Shown piece after piece: positions 50,792 to 61,475 of a stretch of 64,000 nt of DNA (position 1 is its first letter; each line of letters starts with the position of its first letter). The translations under genes and the position numbers were made by a program. Location: the NCBI GenBank assembly GCA_900618425.1, contig UZAN01039477.1:59896-123895 (forward strand). The letters are read 5' to 3'. The stretch is from Echinostoma caproni. Its lineage: Eukaryota; Platyhelminthes; Trematoda; Plagiorchiida; Echinostomatidae. Below the pieces are notes generated by a model that worked only from the letters and a program-made list of their open reading frames with translations, searched no databases and had not been told where the DNA came from.

Positions 50792-53700
50792 ATTCTTTTT
50801 TTAGATTTAGATAAGATCGAAACGTCGCGTGAATGGATATGCTTGTTATGTCCACTTTAATTGTTTCGTTTACTCATTAACAACACTACAAAACAAGACA
50901 GATTGGACGGAAATGAGTTCGTCCTGTAATAACCGAAACAAACAAATTTTGTGAGCAAAATCGACAATAAAGCTCTTCTTTCCGCACCTTATTGTGCTGA
51001 TTGTTATCTCTGACCGATGGATCAAGAGGGGCTCAGCCACATTCTACGCAAATCATTGATTTAATGGACGTTATTGGTAATTCACATGCCAGTATCTTAT
51101 CATGCTGTGAGCTGAGGGAAGAAAACAGCGCTTTTTACTTTCAAGTTTAAAAAAGGTAAGCAATACACACTAATCACTCCGAGTGACGATGTTGCAATAT
51201 TTGATAAAACATATGAGTGTAAATGCATGAAGCAAAGAGAAAGCAAACAAACCCATATTCCCTCGTACTATTAAAAAATGGAACTCTGTTCAAACTTTGT
51301 TTTCTTCTACTGAAAATAAACAGTCCTCGCAATTTTAATCACCTCCGAAAGTTCTAGGGTGCACACAATGTATTAAATGGAATGTAGGTTTCCCTTGAAC
51401 CTAAATGGTTTTTTTCTTTTTCCTTTTCTTTATTTTGTGCTCATTATGGTTATTGACAAACCTTTTATCGGGGTGAAAAAACCTTCCGTGCAGCTGCTTT
51501 TTCATTGGACATTTCGGATAGACCTCCCCAATAGGCCCATTTTGCAGGCTAACCACAGGGCTGCTGTGATGACATCTCGTGTAGTTTTTGAAGAAACCAT
51601 TCTTTGAAGTAGCCTAATAAGATTAGTTGATGATGGTTCCAACCTTATCGAACTTCCCACAGAACAATTGGTATCGACACCTGGTCCGGTTTGTGTCCTT
51701 GCACACATTTTACCACAGCTGACTTCAACAAACAACTACCCAGTAACCTTTTAACGAACGCAACGGTTCTCACACGGGTGCATTATTGCTGTTGCGAAAC
51801 GCACTCCCATCAGGACACGTAAATGTTAGCATTTTCCCATGAATTTACTCGCCAACACATCATGTGGATTCATTAACTTACAAATAACGAAACGAAAAGA
51901 GCTTTTGTACTACAGTGTGTACTGATTGCGCACTCCTTTGCGTGTGCATGACAGGGCGTGTTAATAGTTCTCAGGCACCACGGAAGAGGTTGGCGATTTT
52001 GTGTGTGAATACTTAGAATAGTTATAGGAATCAAAAGGATCACAGAAAAAGTTTATTATGACATGAGAAAGTTGAAAATTAACTGCCCCCATTCTCTTAA
52101 TTTTTGATGGGTGGTGCTAAATCGAAAATGGAACCAAAGGTAACATTGACTTTTCATAAAGCCATGAGCAATTTGTATTTGAATCTTTGCCGGGACTGCT
52201 AATTTTCCAACGATTGTTTTCATTAATTCGGATTGAATCCCCTACTGTTAGTGGTTCTCATTAGATAAAATAGTGTTAAAGTTGATGAAAAAGCTTTATG
52301 CGTCAGGAGGCGGTCAGTGGCTTTTTATGGATTTTTTGGATCTAGTTTTAAAGTGAACCGTTTATGCAAGGAATCTTTTCGCTTTTACATCGACTTCCAT
52401 GTATCACTATTTAGAATAACATTACACAAACCCTGATATTTTAGAATGCAGGCCGCATTGGGGAAAAAGACTTACTAAACTACCTTCCCTCATGATTGGA
52501 TTTTGACCGTTGATCCTGTTGGTTGGGTTTCTACTCACAAGTCGAAGTTTACAGTTCTGATTTTGGCAGTGCTCACCGCAAAATGGTCTATTGCTCTTTG
52601 TCGGCATTCACACCGAATGTTTTGAATACCCAATGATTCTTGCTTTGGAATCAAGTGACGACAAGGCGGTCGATGTTGTTATCGGGGTCTAATTCCAGGA
52701 GAATTATGTTTTATTCACCAAACTAGACGATTGTGGATAGTTTTGTAGGAAAAATGAGAATAGATCAGATTAGCATACAAGGGAGAATGTATTCTGCTTT
52801 TGATCTAATCTTTACTCAACAGGGATCAGATACGACGATCAAACAGATGGCAAACTCCCCTGGGAAGAATAAAATGTCCAATTGAAGTGCAGTGGGGTAA
52901 ACCTTTCCGTAAACATTGCTATTATTCCTATGGTATCAACTATCCACATCCAAAGTNTATGACCAAGTATTAAGAGGTGTTCCGTATTTAGAGCAACAGC
53001 AATGGCGGGGATAATCAATACCAAATCTCAATTCCACAGACCTGATAAGTTGAAATCGTCTACTGAGTCCGCCCAACAGAAATCAACGATACAGTCAAAC
53101 GCTTCATGGAAAACAATAACAATAATGGAGCTGGCAATGTCCGTGCACATGCAGACACTAAGGTTTGCGGGTCAATCGTGCCAATGAATTGTTATCAGTC
53201 TACGTTTAAGAATATCAAGGAGAATAGCGAATGCAACTTTGGATGTATACATGAGCGCAGTAGTCAAAGTGTTGAAGATGTTAGGGAGAGCGTAGAGTTG
53301 AAAAAGTGGAGGCAACCGTAGTACCAAAGTGTGATGAATGCGCGTACACGTGTGTGAGTGAATAGATCAAATGAATCGGCGGTGGTAATGCCCCGGTCAA
53401 ATCTGTTCAAATAGTAAATGCGTTTAATAATAACAAGTGACCTGAGTAGCCAAAAAGATGTAGGCTACGTGCTGGTGGAAAGAATCATACGCAACGTGTC
53501 ATATTTGTGACGCTTTTCTCATGAATAGCAGATAAAAAGTCTTATAGTCTTGAGAACCAATTGGCGTTCATAGTAACCTTATTCCCGAGTGGCAAAACAC
53601 ATAAGGACGCACTAAGTTGAGAGAGGTATTTAGTCAGCCGATAAACAATTTACCTATAATCCAATTTCGGTGCAGAAAATAGAATTCACCCCTCGGAACC

Positions 53701-55080
53701 TAGGGATAAAGGAAACTGGTTATAAACCCCTTCAGTACAGGGATGAATCAACCCAATGGGTGGGGCAGAAAATGATGACATTTTAAAATACAGCTATTCA
53801 CCTTCAGTTATGAGCAAAGAAAATTGGTGAAATTGGTCGTAGCTCGGCTTTAGTCCAACGGCTAGAAGGTTATCCTTTGAAAAATTAAATATACACAAAT
53901 AAGTGAAATGTTTCTAGAATGAATTTATGATAGTAACGTTCGTGCATACAATACATAATTAAAATACCACCTTCAGATTTATTCCAAATTCCAGTTCATT
54001 GCTCATATTATCTCTCCTCTGTCACTTTTATGTTTACATCCGTTTTATTTTCAGGCGCTTCAGTTGGACTAATCAGTTCGAGTGGTTTCTGGATGCAGTT
54101 GGAGGAGTAAAATTATTAATTGCATAAAATGAGCCACCGGGAAAGTGAATGTGGTTTGGTACACGACTCTGTATGCAACCGGGGTCTGTTTTGAACGTGC
54201 GGTACAAAAATGCTTTTGAAGTGATTTTAAATGAAATTGCATTGGGTTGTCAAAATGATTGATGGTCATCGCCCATCCACTGTTTGGATGCATACAACAG
54301 TGAGTGAACAACAAGACCACGTTGCGGGACAAAATCCCCAATCAGGCAAATATTTTGTATATCTTACTATACCTTGTTTATTATAGTTTTTAAATGCATT
54401 AAACAATGTATTTCCCTTTTTAGAATCATGCATATGATAATTTTATTTTGGAATTTTGTCCTTTCACAATTCACGACAATTTAACAGGGACTCTCAGAAT
54501 AGAATAGCACCAATGAGGAAAGAAGATTCTTTTACTACTATCGGACAATCGTCATACCGTCACATTTTGGAAAACATGAGTAAATAAATTCTCGAAATAA
54601 ACTACTACTATGTAACGCCTAAACAAAACATTTTTCTTAATTTATTAAATATTATGTTCATTGCGTCCATTATTGATGGTAAAGAAAAATGGTCTCCTAA
54701 ACAACTAAGATTTCTTTAAGGAATTGATTTCGTCAAAACAGAAGAAGAATACCTGTGTCGCCATCAAAAATCGAAGAATGCGGTGTAAACTTTGTCGAAC
54801 GTTTTCTGCCATAGAAATGATCAGCTGCTTGAGAATATCCAACAATCACTTGGACGCAACATGTAGAACCACAGCATCGTTGAAGACTGCACCATCTGTG
54901 TGGTATTTCATCAGGACGCTTAATGGGGGCAAGTGAATTTTGTGTCGAATGTTGTTGGAACTTTTTGTATCTGAGAAGCTATCGAGTATTTTCAGTGAGT
55001 ACGGGAACTGATGCCAATGCCAGTGCATTTGAAGTATTCACGAAATCACATGAGCAACTTAAGTATATTTTTCTTTCCTT
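50792..55080. other. Stretch without recognisable gene
   Basis: A plus-strand frame at 51377-51754 interrupted by a single TGA is discussed in the findings. Short overlapping ORFs at 53.0-53.3 kb, one with an Asn run, lack motifs. A single undetermined base lies at 52957. Confidence 0.45.
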
Positions 55081-55084
55081 TTCT

Positions 55085-55264
55085 CTTTCCTCTCATTTAT
55101 AATTTCTTTCATTGAATACACAATAAAAAATGTTTCGGAAAATTGAAGCGGCCAAACAAAAAGCTGCCGTACAACAAACAATGGAGAAAGCCAAACGGTG
55201 GTAGTACACTTCGAACACGTGCCCGGTTATAATTCACTGACTCTACGACCAAGCCACCACCGCC
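55085..55264 (-). repeat. SINE family 1, full-length reverse copy
   Basis: Reading downward from 55264: GGCGGTGGTGGCTTGGTCG (A-box region), then GTGTTCGAAGTG (B-box-like, about 55207-55218). The body contains TTGTACGGCAGC, matching CTGTATGGCAGC of the 11.45-kb copy. The tail GTGTATTCAATGAAAGAAAT matches TTGTATACTCAATAAAAGGAA. Head, body and tail occur in the same order and spacing. An A/G-rich run follows the tail. Confidence 0.75.
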
Positions 55265-55793
55265 TAAATAATTAAGTTAAAAATTGAAAGGGCTAAGAAA
55301 AACGATCACATTTTCAGGATGATTGTTTACCTCAAATGGGAGTTATCAAATTATGAAAATGATCAAAAGGATGTGCTGCATTTTCCCAATCGTCACTATG
55401 AAGGTTCGTCATGGAACCATTTTGCCAATATGCAATCCACACAATAAATAGTGTTCGTTTCATTGCTTGTTGGCGTATTTTTTATTTGGAGAAGCGATAT
55501 GCATGCTTTATATCATGAGTTTACACCACAATTGTTGTGAGAAACGGGAAGCGCTTTTACTCAAACATGTTGGCCAGTGTTTGTACACAGAAAACATAGA
55601 ATAAAACGAATCTCAAGGCATGCAGTCAACATGTCAAATTCCGCTGTAAAGATTATGTACCGGACAGCAATCAGGTCACGCTCCTGAATAGAATAAAACG
55701 TCATTTTTGGACAAATTCTATTTACACGGTCCCCACGGGACAGCGTGTTAGTGGTAGGGAAATGATGACCACATGCTATCATGAAATATCTAC

Positions 55794-56014
55794 CTACATT
55801 CACTGGTTGAAATCATCCTGAAATCATCATCAGACCAACCGTAACTATAAACTTCTGTTTTTTCATCGAGGTCCACACTCCTAATATGCACCTTGTTGCG
55901 GTACACTCCAGAATTGGTCCATTGTTTGCTGTCCGTCGAATAATCTGGTCTATCAGTGATCCCGCAGGTAACCCATTCTATATAGGCCTCGGTAAACATT
56001 ATCCTGTCTATCAT
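55794..56014 (-). CDS. Possible host exon (uncertain)
   Basis: A minus-strand frame starting at ATG 56014 and open for 74 codons. The sequence looks more protein-like than its neighbours: TDRPDYSTDSKQWTNSG, then VYRNKVHIRSVDLDEKTE and YSYGWSDDDFRMI. The pattern of a V.L/I strand, a short acidic turn and a YxYGWSxxF strand vaguely recalls the end of a fibronectin-III-like domain; this is only an impression. The frame stops directly after a possible 5' splice site (AATGTAG/GTAGAT, exon end 55794). A good-looking acceptor (TTTTATTCTATTCAG) lies downstream near 55683, but the phases do not join cleanly. It may be an exon or chance. Confidence 0.2.
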
Positions 56015-56152
56015 TCAGATGTTTCCATAAATAATGCCTGTTGTCGCTTGGCCCCCCGAACGCGATCTACGGTGAAAAGATTTAGGCATTTGATATATGT
56101 TTTTGTGCATTTTCATGTAAGTAATCTCGCCTGGGGTAGCTACAAAGTTTAG

Positions 56153-57977
56153 TTTTATTACTGCTCATTCTAAATATACAACGATAAGTGGACACCACTG
56201 ATCAACATACAACTGTCACAGTTTGCGTACCTGCTTAGCTGTACCAACTGCACTCACACAAACACCATCACCAGGGGAACTACCGTTAGTGCTCAAAACC
56301 CCTTCGGTGACGGATTCACTCACAATTTACCTGTGTTTCGTTACGGAGTGATCGGTTGTTACTGGTGGATCGGATGCAATTCAGACGAGTATGAGTAACC
56401 ACTGGGGTGACTTCGGCTGACTTTCATCGAAACTTAGTGTATCGAACAAGGGAGTGACCAAACGTCTAGACCAATAATTGGGTACTGAAAAAAAACAGTG
56501 TGCAAACCTTACATCCAGTCTGAATATGCAATAATTTCTAACAAATATGGACATTTCTTTCCAAAAGCCAAATGTATCCTTAATTAATGGTTGCAGTTGT
56601 AATTTATCAGCATAATTACAACCCACTCTAGCGAAATCGGCGGCCACTCACTGTTCTGGTTTTGTAAATTGTTCTGTGGAAATGCTCAAAACTGGTCCAT
56701 AAGCAATTTCCAACCTTTCTATTAATCTGTGTTGGTTCATAGGTATTACATACCTAATAACCTTACCGTCGTATTTATTATTCACACTCGAAAAGGCGTC
56801 GTTTTGGCTAGCAAAATTATATAGGACGTATTAGGATAAACCACTTCGGTTTTTTTTCCCACTGCCCAGATAAATGCTCAATGAACAACGCTTTAACACG
56901 ATAACATTCGAGTATGCTTTTGTGCTTGCCACACTCGAATTTAAATTATGTTTGACTGTGTGTTACCCCATGATGCATATATGTCTCAACCCTGTGCATG
57001 TAACGATCTGTATTTCTACATATTTTATGGGAGTAATCAAGAAAACAGCTAAATAAGCGAATCTCTCGTGCAAACTCCTTGACAGTCTGGTCAACGTTTT
57101 GATCGTCATTCAATTGTCCATCCAGCGGTCAGATGTGTCACTGTGATCGGAACAGTCCAGTTCCTTAAGGCGGAAGAGAGACAAAGCCGGGAGATGGATG
57201 GATCACGTTGACGTTCTTGTGGTCAGCGTATTTTGTTTTCATGCATGCTGTTTCTCCTCGCATGTTCACAGCTATCGCACGCAATTTCTGCACACGTGTG
57301 ATCTCAGTAAACTGTGACTATCATCTGCGCGCATTCTCTGTCCCTCACAATTCCCTCTGATCATTGCTGCTCACACAGAACAAGGTCCCCAATCGATCGT
57401 TGGTTTCGCTTCATGTTTGCTCAGTTCCCTGTTTATGCAACGATTGGTTGTTTTCGAGACATTCTATTTTATTTCCCAATTGCGGAAAATTTACGCGGAA
57501 CCGCTTTCAGTATCACGAAACGCTTCGGATGCAGTTCAGTTAAAAATGTATTTTATTGATTTATCTATTTTTATTCATGGTGTGAACCGAGTTGTTTCGC
57601 TAATGTCTATACAATGTTCATTATTCTGCATTCGGTGATAACGTCATTTTATTAGCCTAAAAAACAATAACAGGTTTGAAATATTCGTTCAGCCGTTCCA
57701 AAGGACGTTTTGCCTAATCGCTGACAGATTCCGAGAACAGAATGAATAGAGCATTTAAATACAAACATTTAACTTATTATTTAATGCTCAAAGGGTAAAG
57801 ATGGCGAGAAATCTTACCTGTAACACATGATCAAGTGATCAGTGTGCAATAGAATCTGTCAACGAATTTCACTTTCCACCCAGTGTAGTTATGCAACCAT
57901 GCCGTGAGTAATCTACTGATATGGTGGCTGCCAGAATTCCTTGAAAGCTGCACCCTCATAGGGCTACAATTCGCTCA
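56153..57977. other. Stretch without recognisable gene
   Basis: Several short frames on both strands. The minus-strand 88-codon frame at 56381-56647 is followed by a GT at CTGGAT/GTAAGG, but nothing identifies it as an exon. Confidence 0.45.
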
Positions 57978-58197
57978 TCAGTGTGATAAATCTTGTTTCT
58001 CTTTTCTAACTTTGGTCCTCCGCTGAACGTTTGCGTTTGAAACATTACTATCATCAATTCGGTTCGGAGTCAAAATATCCGTGTCACTGTCGTTAAATTC
58101 TTTCGTTGCAGGATACAGTATTAGGTTTTCACCTTCCGGAAACTGTCTTGAAGGATTATTCATTTTGAAGCCCTTTTCAGAATTCTTTTTTGAAAAC
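57978..58197 (-). CDS. Possible terminal host exon (uncertain)
   Basis: A minus-strand frame ending at TGA 57978-57980. It lies behind a plausible splice acceptor (CAGCCTTTTTAG, exon start 58197). From there it reads SKKNSEKGFKMNN and an Asn/Asp-rich acidic part (KEFNDSDTDILTP), then ends in a basic segment, VQRRTKVRKEKQDLSH. The composition is that of a disordered, possibly nuclear C-terminal tail rather than of A+T-rich noise. No upstream exon was identified and no poly(A) signal of the AATAAA type was seen soon after the stop, so support is thin. Confidence 0.2.
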
Positions 58198-58259
58198 CTA
58201 AAAAGGCTGTGTCTACAACTATGCGCATATATATGATCTATGAACAGCACTAGCTGGTC

Positions 58260-59050
58260 AAAATGCTTAGGTAAAAATTAGATCACTAAACGCAAATAAA
58301 TTTCACTGATTATGTAAGATACAAGAGGAAAACAAAATATTCCCTCTTCATAGCACGCATTACTTTGTACACCACCTAAAACCAAATAAATATCCAAGTC
58401 GAACGCGGTAAACAACGGACAGCAACACAGGATTGCTACATGACTATATGCCTAACAAAGCATATTGGCATATACCGTGCGACGGTTTTTAACTTTTTCT
58501 TAAAAGATACTAGTCAATTACCGTAGGTGGAGAACCGGAAGCTAAGAAAAAGGGTAGAATACCGGTTCATTGAGAGGAACTTGGATCGATAATTGACCAA
58601 TACCTGAGTGATATGAACGGGACAGAACCGAAATATTGTCTACTTTCCCCATTTGAAATTGTGCCATTGGGTATGAACTGTTTAATGAATGAGCATTGAG
58701 CAAAACATAGACTCAACGATAATTAAACGAATTAGCCCCTAGCTTTTAGGTTGTAGGAAATGGTTTGGAATTTCAAAATACACCATAGATTCTTGGATAC
58801 CAGTCGCCCATTCAGGATAAACACATTTTAAGTTTGGCATATTTCCGATTTTAACCGAACCATTTGTTTCGTTTCCTGATATTCTTTGAACAGATAAATC
58901 TTAAATGAAGCACATTGTTCAGTTCTTAATAATACAATGGTAACCAAAACGTATCTGAGGTAAACAGGGTATCTTGAAAGACGAATTTCTAAAGGCTGCT
59001 GGTGCTCTATGAGAATGAACGCAGTGTCTAAATCAGGCCCCTGAAACTCA
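58260..59050. other. Stretch without recognisable gene
   Basis: A+T-rich DNA between the possible exon and LINE remnant D; nothing recognised. Confidence 0.5.
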
Positions 59051-61475
59051 CTTATTCAGATAGGCGATTCCAAGCGTTCTACACATGACTGCATGGCATA
59101 AAAGGCGATACCAATAGAGCAATCGGCGGCCCTTGTTCCACAGTGCATACATGCACGCCGCGCCTCGTTCTCTCCGTACCTGCCAGAGCNNNNNNNNNNN
59201 NNNNNNNNNNNNNNNNNNNNNNNNNNNNNNNNNNNNNNNNNNNNNNNNNNNNNNNNNNNNNNNNNNNNNNNNNNNNNNNNNNNNNNNNNNNNNNNNNNNN
59301 NNNNNNNNNNNNNNNNNNNNNNNNNNNNNNNNNNNNNNNNNNNNNNNNNNNNNNNNNNNNNNNNNNNNNNNNNNNNNNNNNNNNNNNNNNNNNNNNNNNN
59401 NNNNNNNNNNNNNNNNNNNNNNNNNNNNNNNNNNNNNNNNNNNNNNNNNNNNNNNNNNNNNNNNNNNNNNNNNNNNNNNNNNNNNNNNNNNNNNNNNNNN
59501 NNNNNNNNNNNNNNNNNNNNNNNNNNNNNNNNNNNNNNNNNNNNNNNNNNNNNNNNNNNNNNNNNNNNNNNNNNNNNNNNNNNNNNNNNNNNNNNNNNNN
59601 NNNNNNNNNNNNNNNNNNNNNNNNNNNNNNNNNNNNNNNNNNNNNNNNNNNNNNNNNNNNNNNNNNNNNNNNNNNNNNNNNNNNNNNNNNNNNNNNNNNN
59701 NNNNNNNNNNNNNNNNNNNNNNNNNNNNNNNNNNNNNNNNNNNNNNNNNNNNNNNNNNNNNNNNNNNNNNNNNNNNNNNNNNNNNNNNNNNNNNNNNNNN
59801 NNNNNNNNNNNNNNNNNNNNNNNNNNNNNNNNNNNNNNNNNNNNNNNNNNNNNNNNNNNNNNNNNNNNNNNNNNNNNNNNNNNNNNNNCTTCCACCACAG
59901 TCGCTGGAGGGGTGTTCCAGCGCGTTGTTGGTCTCCGCGAGAATCGGCAGACTAACGAAAAACCAACTGAGTGAAGTTTACGCAATGTGAGAGTGTCCCG
60001 GAATGCGTTCCTCTGTCCGTAAAGAGAAGTGCTGCTGCAACTCTGGGTCCATATCACCCCTCAGGATCTTCCATAAACAAATGAAATTTCTCCTGAGGAG
60101 CCGACACGCAACCGGGAACAGACCAGTAGCTTGGCTACGACCTTCATACCTGGTCTCGTGTAGTCCAACAACGAGTCTAGTGGTAGCACGGTGCACGCAC
60201 TCCAACTTAGCCATTTCACTGGCCGTGCAGGGGTATGCCGCCGCAGTAACATATTCAAGTCTCGGTGTGTCGCGGAAAGCGTACAATAGTCTGAAATCAT
60301 CCGTCGTGAGCCGGCTGAAAGATCTTCGAATCAGTACCAGAATGCTCCACGCACTAGCAGAGATCCTATCAGTGTCTTTGGTGATGACGTCACCGTAACT
60401 CCCAGTCTCTGTCGTACGATGTTCTGCGCAATGTGATTCCCTAGAAGTTGTAGACCACCTCAGATTCAGCATGCGCCAGTGCGGGTAAGCACACTTTGCG
60501 GTATTGAATGGAAATACCCAGGTGTCCGCACACTGAGCCAGGTTGTTCAGATACGCTTGAAGAGTACTCTGATCCTCCGCACCCTCGATTGTACGCTAGA
60601 TTTCGATGTCATCCGCATACATAAGGGATGGGCTGAGCAGTTGACCGGGCAGGTTGTTGATATAGACCACAAAGAGGAGTGGATGAAGAACAGAGCCTTG
60701 AGAGACCCCACTGGGGGCAGAATAGCACGTAGATAGCGATCGACCAACACGAACGTAGAATTTCGTATCGGTAAGAAATTCTCGTACCCAATTCAGCATG
60801 ACCACACCTACACCTAGGTCGGAGAACTTTCGCATAATCCGGTTGTACGGCACTGTGTCGAAGGCCTTGCTAAAGTCCACGAAGGTGATGTCCATTTCGT
60901 GTCTTTTGGCCTTGTCGTCGGTCGAGTACTCACGGGTCAGGAGCAGGTTAGAAAGACATGAGCGACCCGGCCGGAAACCGCGTTGTTGATTGCCTAGGTG
61001 GCCGTGGCTCATCAAATGCTGCCGAAGCTACGTACCAATCAGTCGTTCCATTACTTTACCTACCACAATAGTAATGCTGACTGATGGGTAGTTTCCAGAG
61101 TTACTCTGGTCTCCACCTTTGGGTATTGGTACCAGGACAGCATCCTTCCACTACCGCGTTAAACGTCCTTGTGAAAATGACACATTGAAAGGGTTGCACA
61201 ACTGCACTGCAAGTTCGTCTGCCAGCTCCCTCAGGATAAGCGGATACACACCATCAAGTTCAGGTGACTGGTGAACCTTAAGCCGACGCAGCTCCAGGGC
61301 CACTTCTCCGATGGTAAACTGAGTATAATTCAGAGCAGTGTCCATGCCCAGTGAACGGGGCTAGAGAGGATTTTCTAGAGTCTAGGGTGTACACTGAGGC
61401 GTGATGCGATACCAACATATCTGCTATGTCCTCATCGCCTTGGGCTACTGTCCCGTCTTTGGTGTCTTATGATCA
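59051..61475 (-). mobile_element. CR1/Jockey-type LINE remnant D: RT and C-terminal part
   Basis: The best-preserved LINE, on the minus strand, 5' truncated near 61475 with no endonuclease. In order it shows FTIGEVALELRRLK (fingers), VLVPIPKGGDQSN and RGFRPGRSCLSNLLL. TFVDFSKAFDTVPYNRIM carries the first catalytic Asp; GVSQGSVLHPLLFVVYINNL and MYADDIEI carry the YADD. The post-RT region has DFRLLYAFRDTPRLEYV, LECVHRATTRLVVGL and, after a frameshift near 60 kb, RWNTPPATVVE at the gap edge. From 61345 to 59978 a single frame holds, broken only by three TAG codons (61151-61153, 61028-61030, 60596-60598). A frameshift near 61.39 kb also separates the start. The segment 59056-59189 beyond the gap is GC-rich like the element and probably belongs to it. 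Non-functional as it stands. Confidence 0.88.
59190..59888. other. Assembly gap (699 N)
   Basis: Undetermined bases inside LINE remnant D. Frames crossing it on either strand are artefacts. No duplicated flank is visible, unlike at the first gap. Confidence 0.99.

Noticed and set aside
53375..53420. GGCGGTGGTAATGCCCCGGTC resembling the head of SINE family 1
   Set aside because: Only the first dozen bases resemble it; there is no body or tail match downstream.
57300..57720. FGDNVILLA on the plus strand as a possible RT YxDD-like motif
   Set aside because: No neighbouring RT blocks, and a stop follows at once; judged chance.
59133..59990. Plus-strand open frames across the second N run
   Set aside because: Artefacts of the 699-base gap; the flanking sequence belongs to a minus-strand LINE.
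60003..60989. Plus-strand ORFs of 60-130 codons opposite LINE D
   Set aside because: They are antisense shadows of the RT and post-RT coding sequence, which has clear motifs on the minus strand.
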